64,000 nucleotides of DNA from Rhexocercosporidium sp. MPI-PUGE-AT-0058 (lineage: Eukaryota; Ascomycota; Leotiomycetes; Helotiales): assembly GCA_020746875.1 (NCBI GenBank), contig JAGTJL010000005.1, positions 2,356,001-2,420,000 on the forward strand, read 5' to 3'. Numbering within the stretch: the first letter of the stretch is position 1; each line of letters begins with the position of its first letter. Positions 35,508 to 47,934 of this stretch are shown here, piece after piece. The translations under genes were made by a program, and so were the position numbers. The notes beneath the pieces were generated by a model. That model made no database searches and was not told the origin of the DNA. It saw only the letters and a program-made list of their open reading frames with translations.

Positions 35508-38500
35508 TCATGAGCGCAAATTCCGAATGACAACCACGTTACCGCGAAGACTCCGGCTCAGAGTTGACAATTCCAAAGCTTGCGTCCTGGACGCAGCCCC
35601 AGCAGTGAATTGATACAGATTCTTGATTACTACCTCGGCGACTCGAGGTCCTGACCAATTCTGCAGAGGGAGACTGCATCCACTCTCTTCCTTGTCTCCG
35701 AGCTTCCCCTGATCAGTAAAGCGTTCTACTAACAGCCACCTGACCATATGTGGAAATGGTTTGGCAGCAGAAAGAGCGGTGCACCTCAATCCGCTCCTCG
35801 TGCCTATTATGTTCGCTCCAGCTCTGACCAGAATTTTCATGATGGTGTCTCTACCATAAGCACATGCAGCTATGAGCGGCGTGCCTTCCCCCTCCAGCTC
35901 CAAGTCAAGAGACCCGCCTACTTCGATCAACATTTCGATCAGATCCGTACTTCCCGTTCTCGCACATTCGCTCAAGATGCTGCCCCTTCCTTTTTTGCTT
36001 ATCGTCGAACGGAGTTCAAGAGTGACCAAGTGTTCTGGCAGGCGTCTCAGAAGGAATTTAACCACCTTCGTTCGCAGTTGCGGAAAGCACCGTATCAAAC
36101 CCGAGCATTGATTGAAATCTAGATCGAGATTACAGAGCAGACTGAAAAAAGCTGGCACATACCTAATGGTTAGAGCAGCTACTGCCACCGCGCTCAGCCC
36201 ATCATGGTCTTTCCTGTACAAGTCATGACCGGCATAGAAGAGGTAGGAAAGTACATTTGGGCTTCTTTGGGCTGCAACATGGGATACAGTTTCCCCACTT
36301 TCGCCATGGATATCCAATAAAGCACCAGCCGCGCTCAAGGACATCAATCCTTCTACTGAGTCTGCGATTATAGCAGCCATTGCTGGGGTTAGGCCACTCG
36401 CCATTCTGAAGTTAGGATTTGCGCCGTTCTGAAGCAGAATGTCGAGAGAATCTATCTGCTTCTCCCTCGCCGCAAAATGAACTGGGGTAGCATAGTCCCC
36501 ACGACATCGAAAATCAATATCAGCTCCGTGCATGACAAGTATTTTGACCATTTCGACACCGCCGGAGGTAGCAGCTGCTAATTGCAATGCTGAACAAGAC
36601 CCCATCTCTCCTGAATAGAGAGGTTTTCTTGCGTCGGGATCGTCATACAGAAGCCACTGTCGATGCCAACTTCGATTTACCCCAAAATCAAACGTGGGGT
36701 AGTCGATGTCAAACATGTCTAATGATCGTCTCTCAAATGCTCGCCCAGATTCTGAACCATTTTCCTGTGATGCAGGCTGCGTCCGGCTTTTAGTGAAATC
36801 CAGGAGAATCTTGACTGCGGACACATTCTTGCAAGCGACGGCAATATGTAATGGGGTGATGGGACTCCTATAAGATGGACTTCCCTCTTCAAAATCTCTT
36901 TCCAACAATCCCTTTAGAAGATCACTCTCGGATTCGTAACAACAGATAAAATGAACCGCAGTGTATCCACTGAAATCAGGGCCTGACCAGTCACTCACGT
37001 TACCGTCATACTCTCCGCGACCGTGATTACATGCTCTTCCCAGCGTGTCTCCTCCATTCTCGATGATGTAGCGTGCGATGGACAGCTCTTTCAAAGCAAA
37101 GGCTATAAGCACAGGGGTACAGCTATTGCAGGACGATGTAAACCGATTGATGTTGGCCCCCGCACTGATTAAACCTTTACAGACTTCCAGATTGCCAGCT
37201 CTAATTGCATGCAAAAGAGCTCGAGAGGCGAATTTAGTTGTGAGCTCCAAGGGCTCTATGCTTGAACCGAAGAGAGCAGTGTTGGGCGACCCGACAATCA
37301 ACTCCTGCTGTTGACTATGTGCTGATTCTCCAAGTCCGTAAGCCTTTTGTCAAAATGACTGACCTGTGTTCTGACTTTTGGCCAAATTAAGGAGAAGTTC
37401 TGCCGAGAAGTACATACCTTGTATAGCTGTATACTCCTGAACAATCTTGATGATTTCCCTGTTTCCCCCTTCGAATGCACACAGTTCTGGGGTCATTCCA
37501 TGGCGGTTGGCATTTAATAGACAACCTCGGCTAAGTAGAACCTGTAAGTTGTCTGGCCTGTTGCGCATAATCGCTATGTGGACAGCTCGTAGATGATCCG
37601 TCCCACATTCAGCTTCTAGGCTTGCCCCTGCATCCAGCACCAAGTTCAATATCTCAGATGTACTGAAATCCGTTGCAAGATGCACCGCTGTCTCTCCAGT
37701 CGCCGTACAAGCCTCAATGTCGTTAACGAGAGCGTGATCCAGTATATAGCGGACAATTCCAGGAGCTACTCTGAGCACTGCGTGATGGAGTCCGTTACAT
37801 CCTTGAGTTGAAGTATGATCATGCTCAACTCTGTAGGTGCTTGTCCAATCGACGCACGACCCTGTGAAAGCTTTAACAGCTAAGACATTGCCTGAATCAA
37901 TAGCGAAGGCTAAGGGCTGCCAGCCAGATCCACTAACAGCCGTAACACTGGCCCCCAATTCAAGAAGGCAGCCCATACGTTCAACATTTGCGCATTTGGC
38001 AGCAAGCATCAAGGGGGTACGTGCTGTATTTCGCTGACCTTCTGGTGCTGCCTCTTGCTGGTCTATGTTAAGACCCTCGGCTGCGAGTACCCGCAATTGA
38101 TCGATCGTTGCTAATGAATCCGTACGACATATTAAGTGAAGCAGATAATTTCCATTAACATCACATGCTTCCTTGTTCTGCGACAGAGCCACAAGCGTCT
38201 TGAACGATTCTTTTTTCATGCCCTCCAAACATGCAGACTGAAGTGCTGAGTATCCGGAAATGCTTGGCGGTCCTGGGTAGTGCAAATCCACATCGACTTT
38301 TTTTGACAAGAGCAGCTCGGTTAGATCATCCCAGTGTTGGATTATAGACTCGGCAAGTATAGTACACGGTCGCTGGCTAGGCAAGGAAAACTTCGCTAAA
38401 TTGTTCAAAATCGGCATACTGGCCCCAGCATGAACAATACTCATGAGAAGCTGAGGAAACATTCCAAAGTTAGTGTCGTACCATTTTTCAAACCAAGGTT

Positions 38501-41500
38501 TGTCCGCTTCTTTTGAAATAATCTCCGTGACGCAGTCGAAAGCTAGCTGTATTGCAGACGCTCCAGTTGGTGTTACCGAGTTGATATCTGCCCCCAGATC
38601 GACTAACAAGGGAATATAAACTTTGCGGTCAACCAAAGAACAGCCATCGGATTCTGAACAACCAAATCTCATTGCATAAAGCAAAGCTGTGTATCCGTCC
38701 GAATTGGCTCCTGATAAGGCCTCTTCAGATGCAATAAGTCTGATGATATCGACATCTGTGCTGATTTCTTCCCGCACAAACCTGTGCAATGGGAAATTAC
38801 CGTTTTTGTCGCGGGAATTCAGGTCCACGCCTTTAGCTTTCAGGAAATTGATCATCTCATGGGTGACCATCTTGGGAAGGAAGTGGAAAGCGTTTCGTCC
38901 GTCCTCGCTTTTCTCGTGCCATGCCATATCTTCCCCTTCGAGAAATTGTAAGACATCAGAAGAATTCATGCCAACGATGTAATGCACCAAGCCAAGACCA
39001 TTGAAGCACCGGACTTGTAATGAAGTGGTATGAGGGAATAACGTCTCAAAGGATTCTTCATCGGCCATCTTTGCTGCAAAGAGAAGTGGGGTAAAGCCAT
39101 CATCATCTTGTGTTGCCAACGCTATAGCTCTCTCTTCGTTGGTAATTTTTCGCAGTAGAAGCTTTAAAATATATGCGTCGTTATTAACGGCCATATGCCA
39201 AGCATTTCTGCCAGAAGTGTGCTGGATAGCACTGCTGCTCGCACCTTGGTCCAGAAGTGTAGATACACAACCAGAGTTTCGCGTGGAGCATTGTATTGCA
39301 GTGTGCAGTGGTGAGAGCCCGCCTTTTGTGACTGCAACTAGAGATGCCCCCCGAGCAATCAAGAGGCGCGTGATGTTGGCTGCCTCCCACATCACAGCAA
39401 CGTGCAAAGGCGTGAAATCGTCCTCACCAAACTGGAAAGCCATATCAGCCAGCCCACCTCGCAGCAAGTCCTCTGCTACCTCTGTTTGGTCGAATCTTAT
39501 CGCACGGTAGAATACAGCACGAATCTTTTCCGGTACGAGTGTTTCGCCTCGGACCAACTGCAGCGCCATGGAGGTCCTTGATCGAAGAGCTATATTGAGC
39601 AAGTCGGTTTTGATGTCCTGATCATTGTTTGTGCTTTTGAGGGTCTCGACGAGAGAGTCGAGAAATTCTTCGCCAAATTTTAGGTTCGTCGTGCCTTCGT
39701 CGCGAAGCTCTTTGTCAATTGTCTGCTCGAAAGATGTTAAGAGACCTTGGTCTAGTTTGCACCCCGCCCTGACAAGTGATACCAGCGGATGATCAGCCCC
39801 TTGCTTCATATGGGCGTACAAAGCTAGTACCGAGCAGGAAAATTCCACATTAAAGGTATCTTTGAAAGCGGTAAGTAGGTCTGATCCGTGCTGGAGCAGT
39901 ATCTCTAGTACTTTGGTTCTACCTTGAGTGTTGAAGTTCGTGCGTTGTTGATGGTACAGCCAATCTGGACAGTCGATATCGATAGATCTCACGAGGCCTG
40001 GTGCACCTATCAGCACACAGTGAAGGGGTGTGCCGAGGTCGCTCAACATATTCAGATGATCTGAATTTTTAAGAAGCCATTGACAAATATCCCCTAAGCC
40101 GTACGCAGCGGCTATGTGAAGCGGTGTGACCCCTCCCGAACATATGCGTTCTGTCAAAGCTTGGAAATAGTGTTCGCGGTCGGTTCCGTAATCGAGAAGC
40201 TCAAAACTTAGATCGAAAAAGTTGTCCCGAGCCCATGCGAGGAATCCAACAGTTTTGGAAGGATCAAAGAGGCGGCGCACGAGCGATATCAGATTCTCGT
40301 CTTCCCAGCTCAACTCCATATAACCAAGCCAAGAACGAACAGCATGTTCACGAAAAGGGTGCTCTTCCTCCAAGTCTTCCCATTCGGCAAAAGTTTCGAC
40401 TATGTTTTCGTGGAAAACATTAAGATCGATATATGTCAAGCAAGTTTGTGCCAGATGTGGATAGACATAACCTCTGTCTTGAGAGTAGGATGCATATGGT
40501 GAGTCGGGAGGAATGGTTTCCAAGTACTCCTTGACGGTAAAATGTGCCAATTCAAAATGCGTACCCTCGGAATTTTTCTGTATCAAGCTACTACAGTGTA
40601 AAAGTACATCCTCTTCGTCATGTACCCACTCCTCATCGAGAATCTTGTCGCCGGATTTCAGCGAAATCGCTTCGCAGAGAGCATCGATTCTCAGTGGCGA
40701 GGAGCTGTGCACTATCCATTGCAGAGTTGCTTTCACAAGTCTTTGAGCGCTCAAGTCGCTTCCATCAACTGTTTCCAAGATTCGCTCATAAGTTTTGTTC
40801 AAATCCGGTGGCAGGGACATGAGTGCCTTGCGTTTTGCTCCATCCCCAGGAAGTGCGGCCAGATAATCTAGTTGACATGCAACCCATCGGAACCTAAATT
40901 GACTGTGTGTCAGCACCGAGCGCTATTGCTGCACTTGTTTCGACAGATGATTAGCCATGGAAATACTCACATGCCCTCTGCTCGATCCACGAGGGTTTTT
41001 GAGATATAAGCCTTCAGTTCAGGGCTCTTGATTCGAAGTTGAGCCCTGCCAAATTTCCTCGACCTCGATTCAACCTCTGTAGCCACATAAAGTTTCAGAT
41101 CTTCGCTGCGTGCCGCAATATTTAGATGACTGAAGTTCTGCGATGAAACTAGTAGACATCTGATTTCGTAGAGATCTCTGCTTAGAATGAGTAGTCTCGT
41201 GTTCGATTGATCCGGCGTTGTCAGACTGGTGACTGAGTCAGCCACGGAGCTTATTGTTGCCACATTCGTCGAGACCATCCAAAATGATCGATACATCCTC
41301 AAAACAGCTTGTCATGGACTGTAGCGTTTTTTCGAGCGCCAGCAATCGTGGTTGATGTGTTAGCTGGTCATCTACGAAGAGACTTTTGTAGAAATCATGG
41401 AGCAAGAGGAAAGCGTCCTCATTTTGCCTTGCCAACTGAACTGCTAACGACCCAATGACATTCAATGGAACCTGCTTTTCGGCGTCCTTGTAGTCGCAGT

Positions 41501-42293
41501 AAAAGTAGGCGAGCGCCCTAGCGGAGCTACTTTCGTTTGCGGCATCCTCGACCAGTGATGCAGCAAGGATTGTTTTGCCTGCTCCAGGGATTCCCGAAAG
41601 CCAAAGCTTTGAATTGCGTGTATGTAGCCATGTCTGGAAAACATCTCCTTCGCTCACCCAGAGGCCTGTCAATGGGTGACGAAGGTTTAAATTTGCGTGA
41701 TGGTTAAATGCTGGATCCACTCTCCCGAAGAATGCTAAAACCTTGCGTCGCTCTCGGCCAAGTGAAATGTGTGTTTCCATTGCCCATTTAGTCTCAATCC
41801 TCGCCCTCAAGTTTTGAACGTCTTCTCTCAGTCCGTCTTGACGTGACAACGCTCGTAGCGTCGCGCTGAGTCCGTCCGCTGAAAGCGCAACATTGATCGT
41901 TGCCTTGTGTCGTCCTACCTCAGAAATCAATTCTTTGGTTTCCGGCTGTGAAAATGGCCATTTAAGTGATTTAAAGATTCTTTCGAATCGTCCATCTGCT
42001 GAAGCCGGGTGATTATCATCTAGCTTTCGCTGTATTCTGGTGAGTGTACCTCGGCAGGAGTTGACATGATGGAGTCGAAAATTAGTTTCCGTGGTCTCCT
42101 TCTCAAGCTCAATGAGCACCAATTCCAGACTATGGAGCAGCCCTGAAAGCGACTGTATCATGCTTCCTAATTCTTTAACTTGGCTCTCTGCGTTCTTGAC
42201 ACACTTGGCATATTGATATGTCCGACTGAAAACGGCGTCCGCGATCGTGACTAGCCCTGCAATACCGGCGGCAATGGATAGAGGATCAGACAT
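35508..42293 (-). CDS. Giant NACHT-ankyrin NLR, frame broken after Walker B
   Basis: The first exon (from 42293) encodes a helical N-terminal domain starting MSDPLSIAAGIAGLVTIADA, the Fungal_N/SesA-type start of many fungal NLRs. The NACHT ATPase follows: Walker A GIPGAGKT (234-241) and Walker B IILDGLDE (about 340). Near 41255 the frame shifts by one base into SVADSVTSLTTPDQSNTRLL, which continues the NACHT. That exon ends at 40971 (intron 40894-40970), and the next starts MFRWVACQLDYLAAL, typical NACHT linker. Some 20-25 ankyrin units follow through 37400. The junction to the final frame (37301-35508, more ankyrin units) has good splice sites but no compatible phase, so a second break is likely. 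Full length would be near 2,200 residues. It is an immune-type sensor or a fresh pseudogene. Confidence 0.75.
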
Positions 42294-43760
42294 GACGATG
42301 TTCGAAGCGAGATTCCAAAGGTAAGAAAAAGGTTCAATTGATTGCCCATGTGGAGATGGAAAGCACTCTGGCTGGGCTACGCTAGGGTCTTACGAACAGA
42401 AGTGTCAGTTGGTGGACGGCGTGCTAATGGCGCTTAACAGAGTAAGGCTGTCACAATAGGTGGTTTGCTATTATTAGGCAGATTCCTGGCCGTGACCCAG
42501 CCGGGCGCAATAAAAATCTCGCCCGGCTTCAGTCTGCCTGACCATTTTGATACGTGCCGGACCCTAATTAGACGAAGTCATACTTAGAAAAGGCTCGGGC
42601 AGTCAAGGGCCTGCACTACCTGCCATGCGAGATGAGTAATGTAATACAGGGCAGGCTTTAAGAAACAAGGAGGGTACGTAATAATGCGGCTGAAACCGAA
42701 TATCGAAAAATACACCTCTTAGACGAGGCTATCCCATTTCAACGATAAAGCTGCTAAACTCGAATCTTTCTTGTCCGTAGTCTTGATAGTAATTATGCTT
42801 AATCAGAAAGGGCTCACTTCTTGATCAAAGCAGGTTGGAGAATCAGCTTCATGTAGCTTCTTACTGGTACACTGCTCAGCTCTATACACCATGTTTGAGA
42901 TGTCCCAGATGCTCCTCTCAAGCGAGGAAAAGGGTGGTGGAAGTAAACAAGCTCGATTGAAAAACGTCAAGACAAAAAATTACCACGTCGATACTTTAAA
43001 ACCACTGTAACGAAAGACTAAAACTCGACCTACTACTAATCTCCAAGGAAACAGGATTGGTTGTGGACAAATGAACATTACGGCCAAGGAAGTAAGCCCG
43101 CCAAGTGTACCTTAGCAGGGTAGTGGGGACGTCTGGTTGGCTGTCCAAGCCATCACAGCCCCTCACTGCTTCTTTTCCATGCCTCCGAGACGTAACCTTG
43201 CAGTTCTCAGACTCTGTTGGACGTCTAGAAGATTTTTAGCCAATGATGGAAAGCAACCCTCGAAGGACTCGAAAATGATATCCACCACAGAGGGATCATG
43301 TTGTGCAGGGAACGTCCTTGGCACCAGATAATATTGAACCCTCCAACTTCGATTCAAATTTATCGTGACATTCTCAGACTTATCAAATCGAACACTATTT
43401 GTCCTTGCTGTATTACTATGATCCACTTATTGCTTCGTATATTTCCTCCTATTTTTTCTGTAAAATATTGTTAATGAGAGTCTTTCTGAGATCAAAAACC
43501 CGAGTCACGCGGACGAAGCAAGCTACTAGGAATCCAAGAACTGGGCATCCTTGGAAAGTCTCTCCAGGTTCAGATAAGATGCCCCTGTAGGTATTTCTTT
43601 ACCAAGAACTAATCGTTCCTGGGCGTCCTGATAAGAACATAAGTATGAGCCCTGCTGCTGTTTCTTTGATTATTCGATCTTTTCGACGTATTTAGCAAGG
43701 TAACGCCAAAACAACACCAAAGTGAATTGATAGTCCCCATTGACTCAATCAATATTCGTG
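42294..43760. other. Intergenic between divergent NLR and permease genes
   Basis: A minus-strand 87-codon frame with ATG and stop (43163-43426, RFDKSENVTINLNRSWRVQ) looks weakly coding but has no family. Otherwise the stretch should hold both promoters. Confidence 0.4.
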
Positions 43761-45918
43761 ATGGGTGTAGAGGAGAAGAAAGTCCATCTAACGGGAGTTT
43801 CCCCCTCTCGTAGCCCTCAGGTTGATGAAGAGAGTGTGTATGTGACAAGCACGACCGACTTACATCGACGATTGAACAATAGACAAGTCCGTAAGTGTAT
43901 ACAGAATCTCGTTCCTGCCTTTGTCTTGTTTATATCAATGATATTGATCCCGACGGAAACCAGTGAAGACCTATGATTAGAGACTAAAAGCTAATTGATC
44001 TCCGTCCTTAGAACTCATCGCCATCGGAGGCTCAATTGGGACAGCAATCTTCGTCTCAATCGGCGGTGCGCTCATGAATGCCGGGCCTGGAAGCTTGCTT
44101 ATATCATGGATTATTTACTCTTGCATCATCGGACTGGTGAACAATTGTATGGCTGAGATGGCCACCTACATGCCCGTCAGCGCGAGTTTCATTCGACATG
44201 CTGGCCACTGGGTGGATGATGCTTTCGGATTCATGGCAGGGTGGAACTTCTTCTTCTATGAGGCCATCCTGATTCCATTCGAGATCGTCGCCCTGAATCT
44301 CGTGTTGACGTTTTGGAGGGATGATATTCCTGTCGCCGCCGTCTGCTGTGGTTGTATCGTTGCTTATGGGTATGCTTCGCTACCTGTTCATGGCTAAGCC
44401 AATTATGGTGTGAGTTATGGCGCTGACTAGATGCAGTCTTCTCAATATTTTAGCCGTCCGGGTCTATGGTGAAGCTGAGTTCTGGCTCTCTGGAGGAAAA
44501 GTCTTCTTGGTGGCCATTGTGTTCTCTTTCACGTTCGTGACCATGTGTGGAGGCAATCCTCAAAACGATGCCTATGGATTCCGTAACTGGAACTCCCCCG
44601 TGAGTTTCTTTTTGTAATTTGCACCAAGCAGTCTGGGAATATCATCCGACTTATACATCTCTAGGAACCATTCCTCGAGTATCTGTCAACTGGAAGTCTT
44701 GGTCGATTCGAGGGCTTTCTCGCTGCTCTCTGGCAGGGTGCTTTCACAATTGTTGGTCCTGAAGTGCGTATCCAGTTTTTGATTCACTACATTTAAATAC
44801 ATGCCTCTGTCGATTTATCCCCCTATCTGTTAATCAAACATTGCTAACGGCTGATCTATAGTATATTGCAATGGTGGCTGGAGAAGTTCGAAATCCAAGG
44901 CCCGTTCTAAAGAAAGCATTCCAAACAGTCTACATTCGATTCGCCCTTTTCTTCATTGGTAGTGCCATATTCGTTGGCATAGCCCTACCGCCCAACGACC
45001 CTACTCTCAATAGAATCCTCAGCAGTGGTGACGGAGCCGGAACAGGTGCTGCATCTCCTTATGTCATTGCAATGCAAAATCTAGGAGTTGATGGCCTTCC
45101 TCATCTGGTTGTAAGTATTCGCCAATTTCTGTATTTCCTCGCATGCTCCGATGACCGCCCCTGTCAGCCAATGCCTTTTTCAGTGCTAATCATTGTTCTG
45201 TGCTTTAGAATGCGCTGCTCATCACTAGCATCTTCTCTGCTGGAAACACTTACGTCTACTGTGCTACAAGGACATTGCATGGCCTGGCAACTGATGGCCA
45301 TGCTCATCACTGGCTGCGAAAAACAACTAAGAATGGAGTTCCAATCTTCTGCTTTGCAATCACCATGATCTTTCCCTTCATATCTGCTCCAGGTTTCCAA
45401 CAGCTCCGCAGTCGTTATCACTTGGTACGATCTACCCGCTTTCCTCGTACCCCAAAATAGGGAACTAATCGAATATCAGGTTGGTCAACCTAATTACTGC
45501 AGGCGGTCTCATCAACTTCATCGTCATGTCAATAACTTACATCTTCTTCTACCGCGCCTGCATTGCTCAAGGACTTGATCGTCGAACACTCCCATACCGC
45601 GGCTGGTTCCAGCCATACAGCGCCTACATCTCATCCTCAGCTTTGATTCTCGTCGTCTTCACTTACGGCTACTCCGTATTTCGCAAAGGTGGATGGGACG
45701 TCGGAACGTTCTTCACCTATTACACCATGCTGATCATGGCTCCCATCAACTATGTTGGCTGGAAGTTGTTCAAGAAGACGAAGTTGATCCCGGCTGCAGA
45801 GTGTGATTTGATCTGGGACTTACCCGCTATTCAGGCGCATGAGGAGGAGTGTGCGAATGATGCGCCATTCTTCTCTGTTCGAAAATCTTTCCGGAGAACT
45901 ATTCTGAGGCTTGAGTAG
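43761..45918 (+). CDS. Amino-acid permease (AAT/APC family), with one frameshift
   Basis: Seven exons join with canonical ends: 43761-43890, 44012-44369, 44437-44599, 44665-44763, 44862-45110, 45209-45424 and 45480-45918, about 551 residues. The first membrane helix carries the substrate-binding signature QLIAIGGSIGTAIFVSIGGAL. Further family landmarks are AEMATYMPVSASFIRHAGHW, FMAGWNFFFYEA, GPEYIAMVAGEVRNPRP and ATRTLHGLATDG. These proton-coupled plasma-membrane carriers import amino acids. In exon 6 the frame slips by one base near 45384. Before it the protein reads FPFIS, after it VSNSSAVVITW, which continues in phase into exon 7 (LVNLITAGGLINFIVM). The copy is therefore broken unless the base is a sequence error. 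Substrate is unknown. Confidence 0.8.
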
Positions 45919-47126
45919 CAGGGCTTATGTTACATGAGAGTTATAACCTCACATGTATTGCTGTTCAGGGACTGAAAGATATGCGTTCGGGGCTTTGTCA
46001 AGCTCTCATTGGTGAGCACATTAAGAGGAAAACAGCAGATAGATTTGATTTCACCTTACAAATATGTGCCTGATGTATCCAATCTAGCCTCTTCTTCCTG
46101 TATTCGACCATCTCGCTGTATTTTCATACCGATGTTTGAGGGGGAAATTTTGTCCCGATACAGGGAGTTGCGGGAGGCGGAGTCGAACGCCCTTGTCAGT
46201 TTAAATTATGTCATGATAGCGCCGCAATGGCTGGAAGACCTGATGATTTGATCTGTAGATTCCATGTTTGCATCTCTAAGCAGGAACTACTTGGCAATGG
46301 TAAACTAAACTGTTTTTTGTCGCACATATCACCACCTTCGGCCGTCCATCGTTGTCCTTCGGCTTGGTTACTCGCGCCTTCCAAGTACACTGAAGTACAG
46401 CAGTCATCTCCGCATGGCTTCCTTTAAGTCTCATCGTGCCCAGTGCCAGCATTCCATCTCCACATCTGCGGACCAGAACCCAAGTTTATCGCCGACATCA
46501 ATATCTTTGGGCAACAGTCTCGAACAAAGATCATATACAAGGGTGAGGAAGAGCAATCTCTCTACAAGTCCCTCCGGCACAGAGAGAGATAGTTACCCGA
46601 GAAATCTCCTTGGTGACCGAGCGATGAAAGATGATGATAGGATGGTGGGGAGACACGTGAATATGACGCAATATCTAACTGAAGAAGGAACATTGAAACG
46701 CTTCCCACCAGATTTCACAATCAGTCAAAACGTTGGGTTCTATGGTTTTGCAGCTTGGCCATGCATTTTGTCTCAGTTCGTGAGTTGTCTACATCGCTCC
46801 GTCTCTATTGCAACATTCCACAGAGGAGCACTTCTCTGTTCTATGATCGTGAAAGTTGGTGTCATTGTTTCTCTGAATGCATTTGTTTTTATTCATTACA
46901 TCTATTCAGCTGTATCTGCCGCATATTAACTACTTCAACAGCCAAGTTCTAGCGCACTTAACAATGACCCTAGAACACCTTGCCATCCAAATCATGCAAT
47001 TGTGTCGTGATAATCGCCCAGCCCTTTGCTATCCAAGCAAAACATCAACAAAGCCGAAGAAGCAAGCATATCTTCCACAGAACAGTACAGGGTATCCGTT
47101 TCAAGCAGCAAAAACAACGAGCAAAA
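45919..47126. other. Intergenic; weak frame and tRNA-like scrap
   Basis: A plus-strand 171-codon frame (46414-46929) starts with ATG but shows no domain. A minus-strand segment at about 46166-46227 has matching ends TTGCGG...CCGCAA and a GTTCGACTCC box, resembling a tRNA without its D-arm. No firm gene. Confidence 0.35.
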
Positions 47127-47934
47127 TTACAAGAGGGTGAGGAGGCCGGTGGCAACACCAGCCAAGGCCCAAACCATCATGCTCTTGCTGTTGAGTGCCA
47201 CGCCTGCACTTTTTCCTGAGCAAGTACCTGTTGCGGCGGCTATCTTTTCGGCGCCTCCTGTGATTTCCACATCGTTGCGGTAGTAGTCAGTACCGGTGGC
47301 GGTGATGGTAGTGCTCGTGCTGGTCTTGGTGCCGTCAGCTTCACCGCCGATAGTTACAGCGCCTGAAATAATAGTCAGTTATAATATCTTGATGGTGCCT
47401 AGGAGTAGCAGAATAGATCTCCGAGACAACCATGTACTACTCTCCGGGAGATGTGGTACTTACAGGCTGCTGCCGTGGTGCCTGCGAGAGAGCACGCCTC
47501 AATGACAGTGGCAGATACTTTCGTGCCGAGTGTGGAAGTGGTGACAGCGCTGGAAAGATGAAAGGTGGTTGAGGCGACGGTCACGGTTGCGGCCTAATGA
47601 GAGTTGTTAGCTGATGGGGTCCAAGATTTTGGGCAATGAGTAAACATACTACGGCATTGGGACCACAAGTTTTGCTTCCCTCAAAGGGGTCTCCAGATGT
47701 ACACCGGAGTTCCATAACCGTCGTGCCGTCGCAAGCCTCAATGATAGATGCAGCAAATTTCCAGTCCTCGCCTATGGAATCTACGAACATGTTGATGGTG
47801 TTTGCTGGAGCTGTGCCATTCTGTCTTGGGTGGAGGACAGGGTATGAACTCGAGCCATATTCGGCACGCGCACTCACTCCAGGGCTGACGAAGTCATTGA
47901 ACCCCACATTTGCTCCTGCGATTGCGAAAGACAT
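47127..47934 (-). CDS. Probable GPI-anchored cell-surface protein
   Basis: Exons 47650-47934, 47464-47593 and 47127-47362 join in phase (0, then 1) and give 216 residues. The C-terminus is a classical GPI signal: a small-residue region (SGKSAGVALNS) then a hydrophobic tail (MMVWALAGVATGLLTLL) at the very end. The body is rich in Thr, Ser and Ala with six regularly placed Cys, two of them in repeated IIEACDGTT/VIEACSLAGTT segments, so it seems to hold two related modules. The N-terminus is less hydrophobic than a good signal peptide, so the true start may lie in an upstream exon not found. Likely a wall or plasma-membrane surface protein; no family recognised. Confidence 0.6.
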
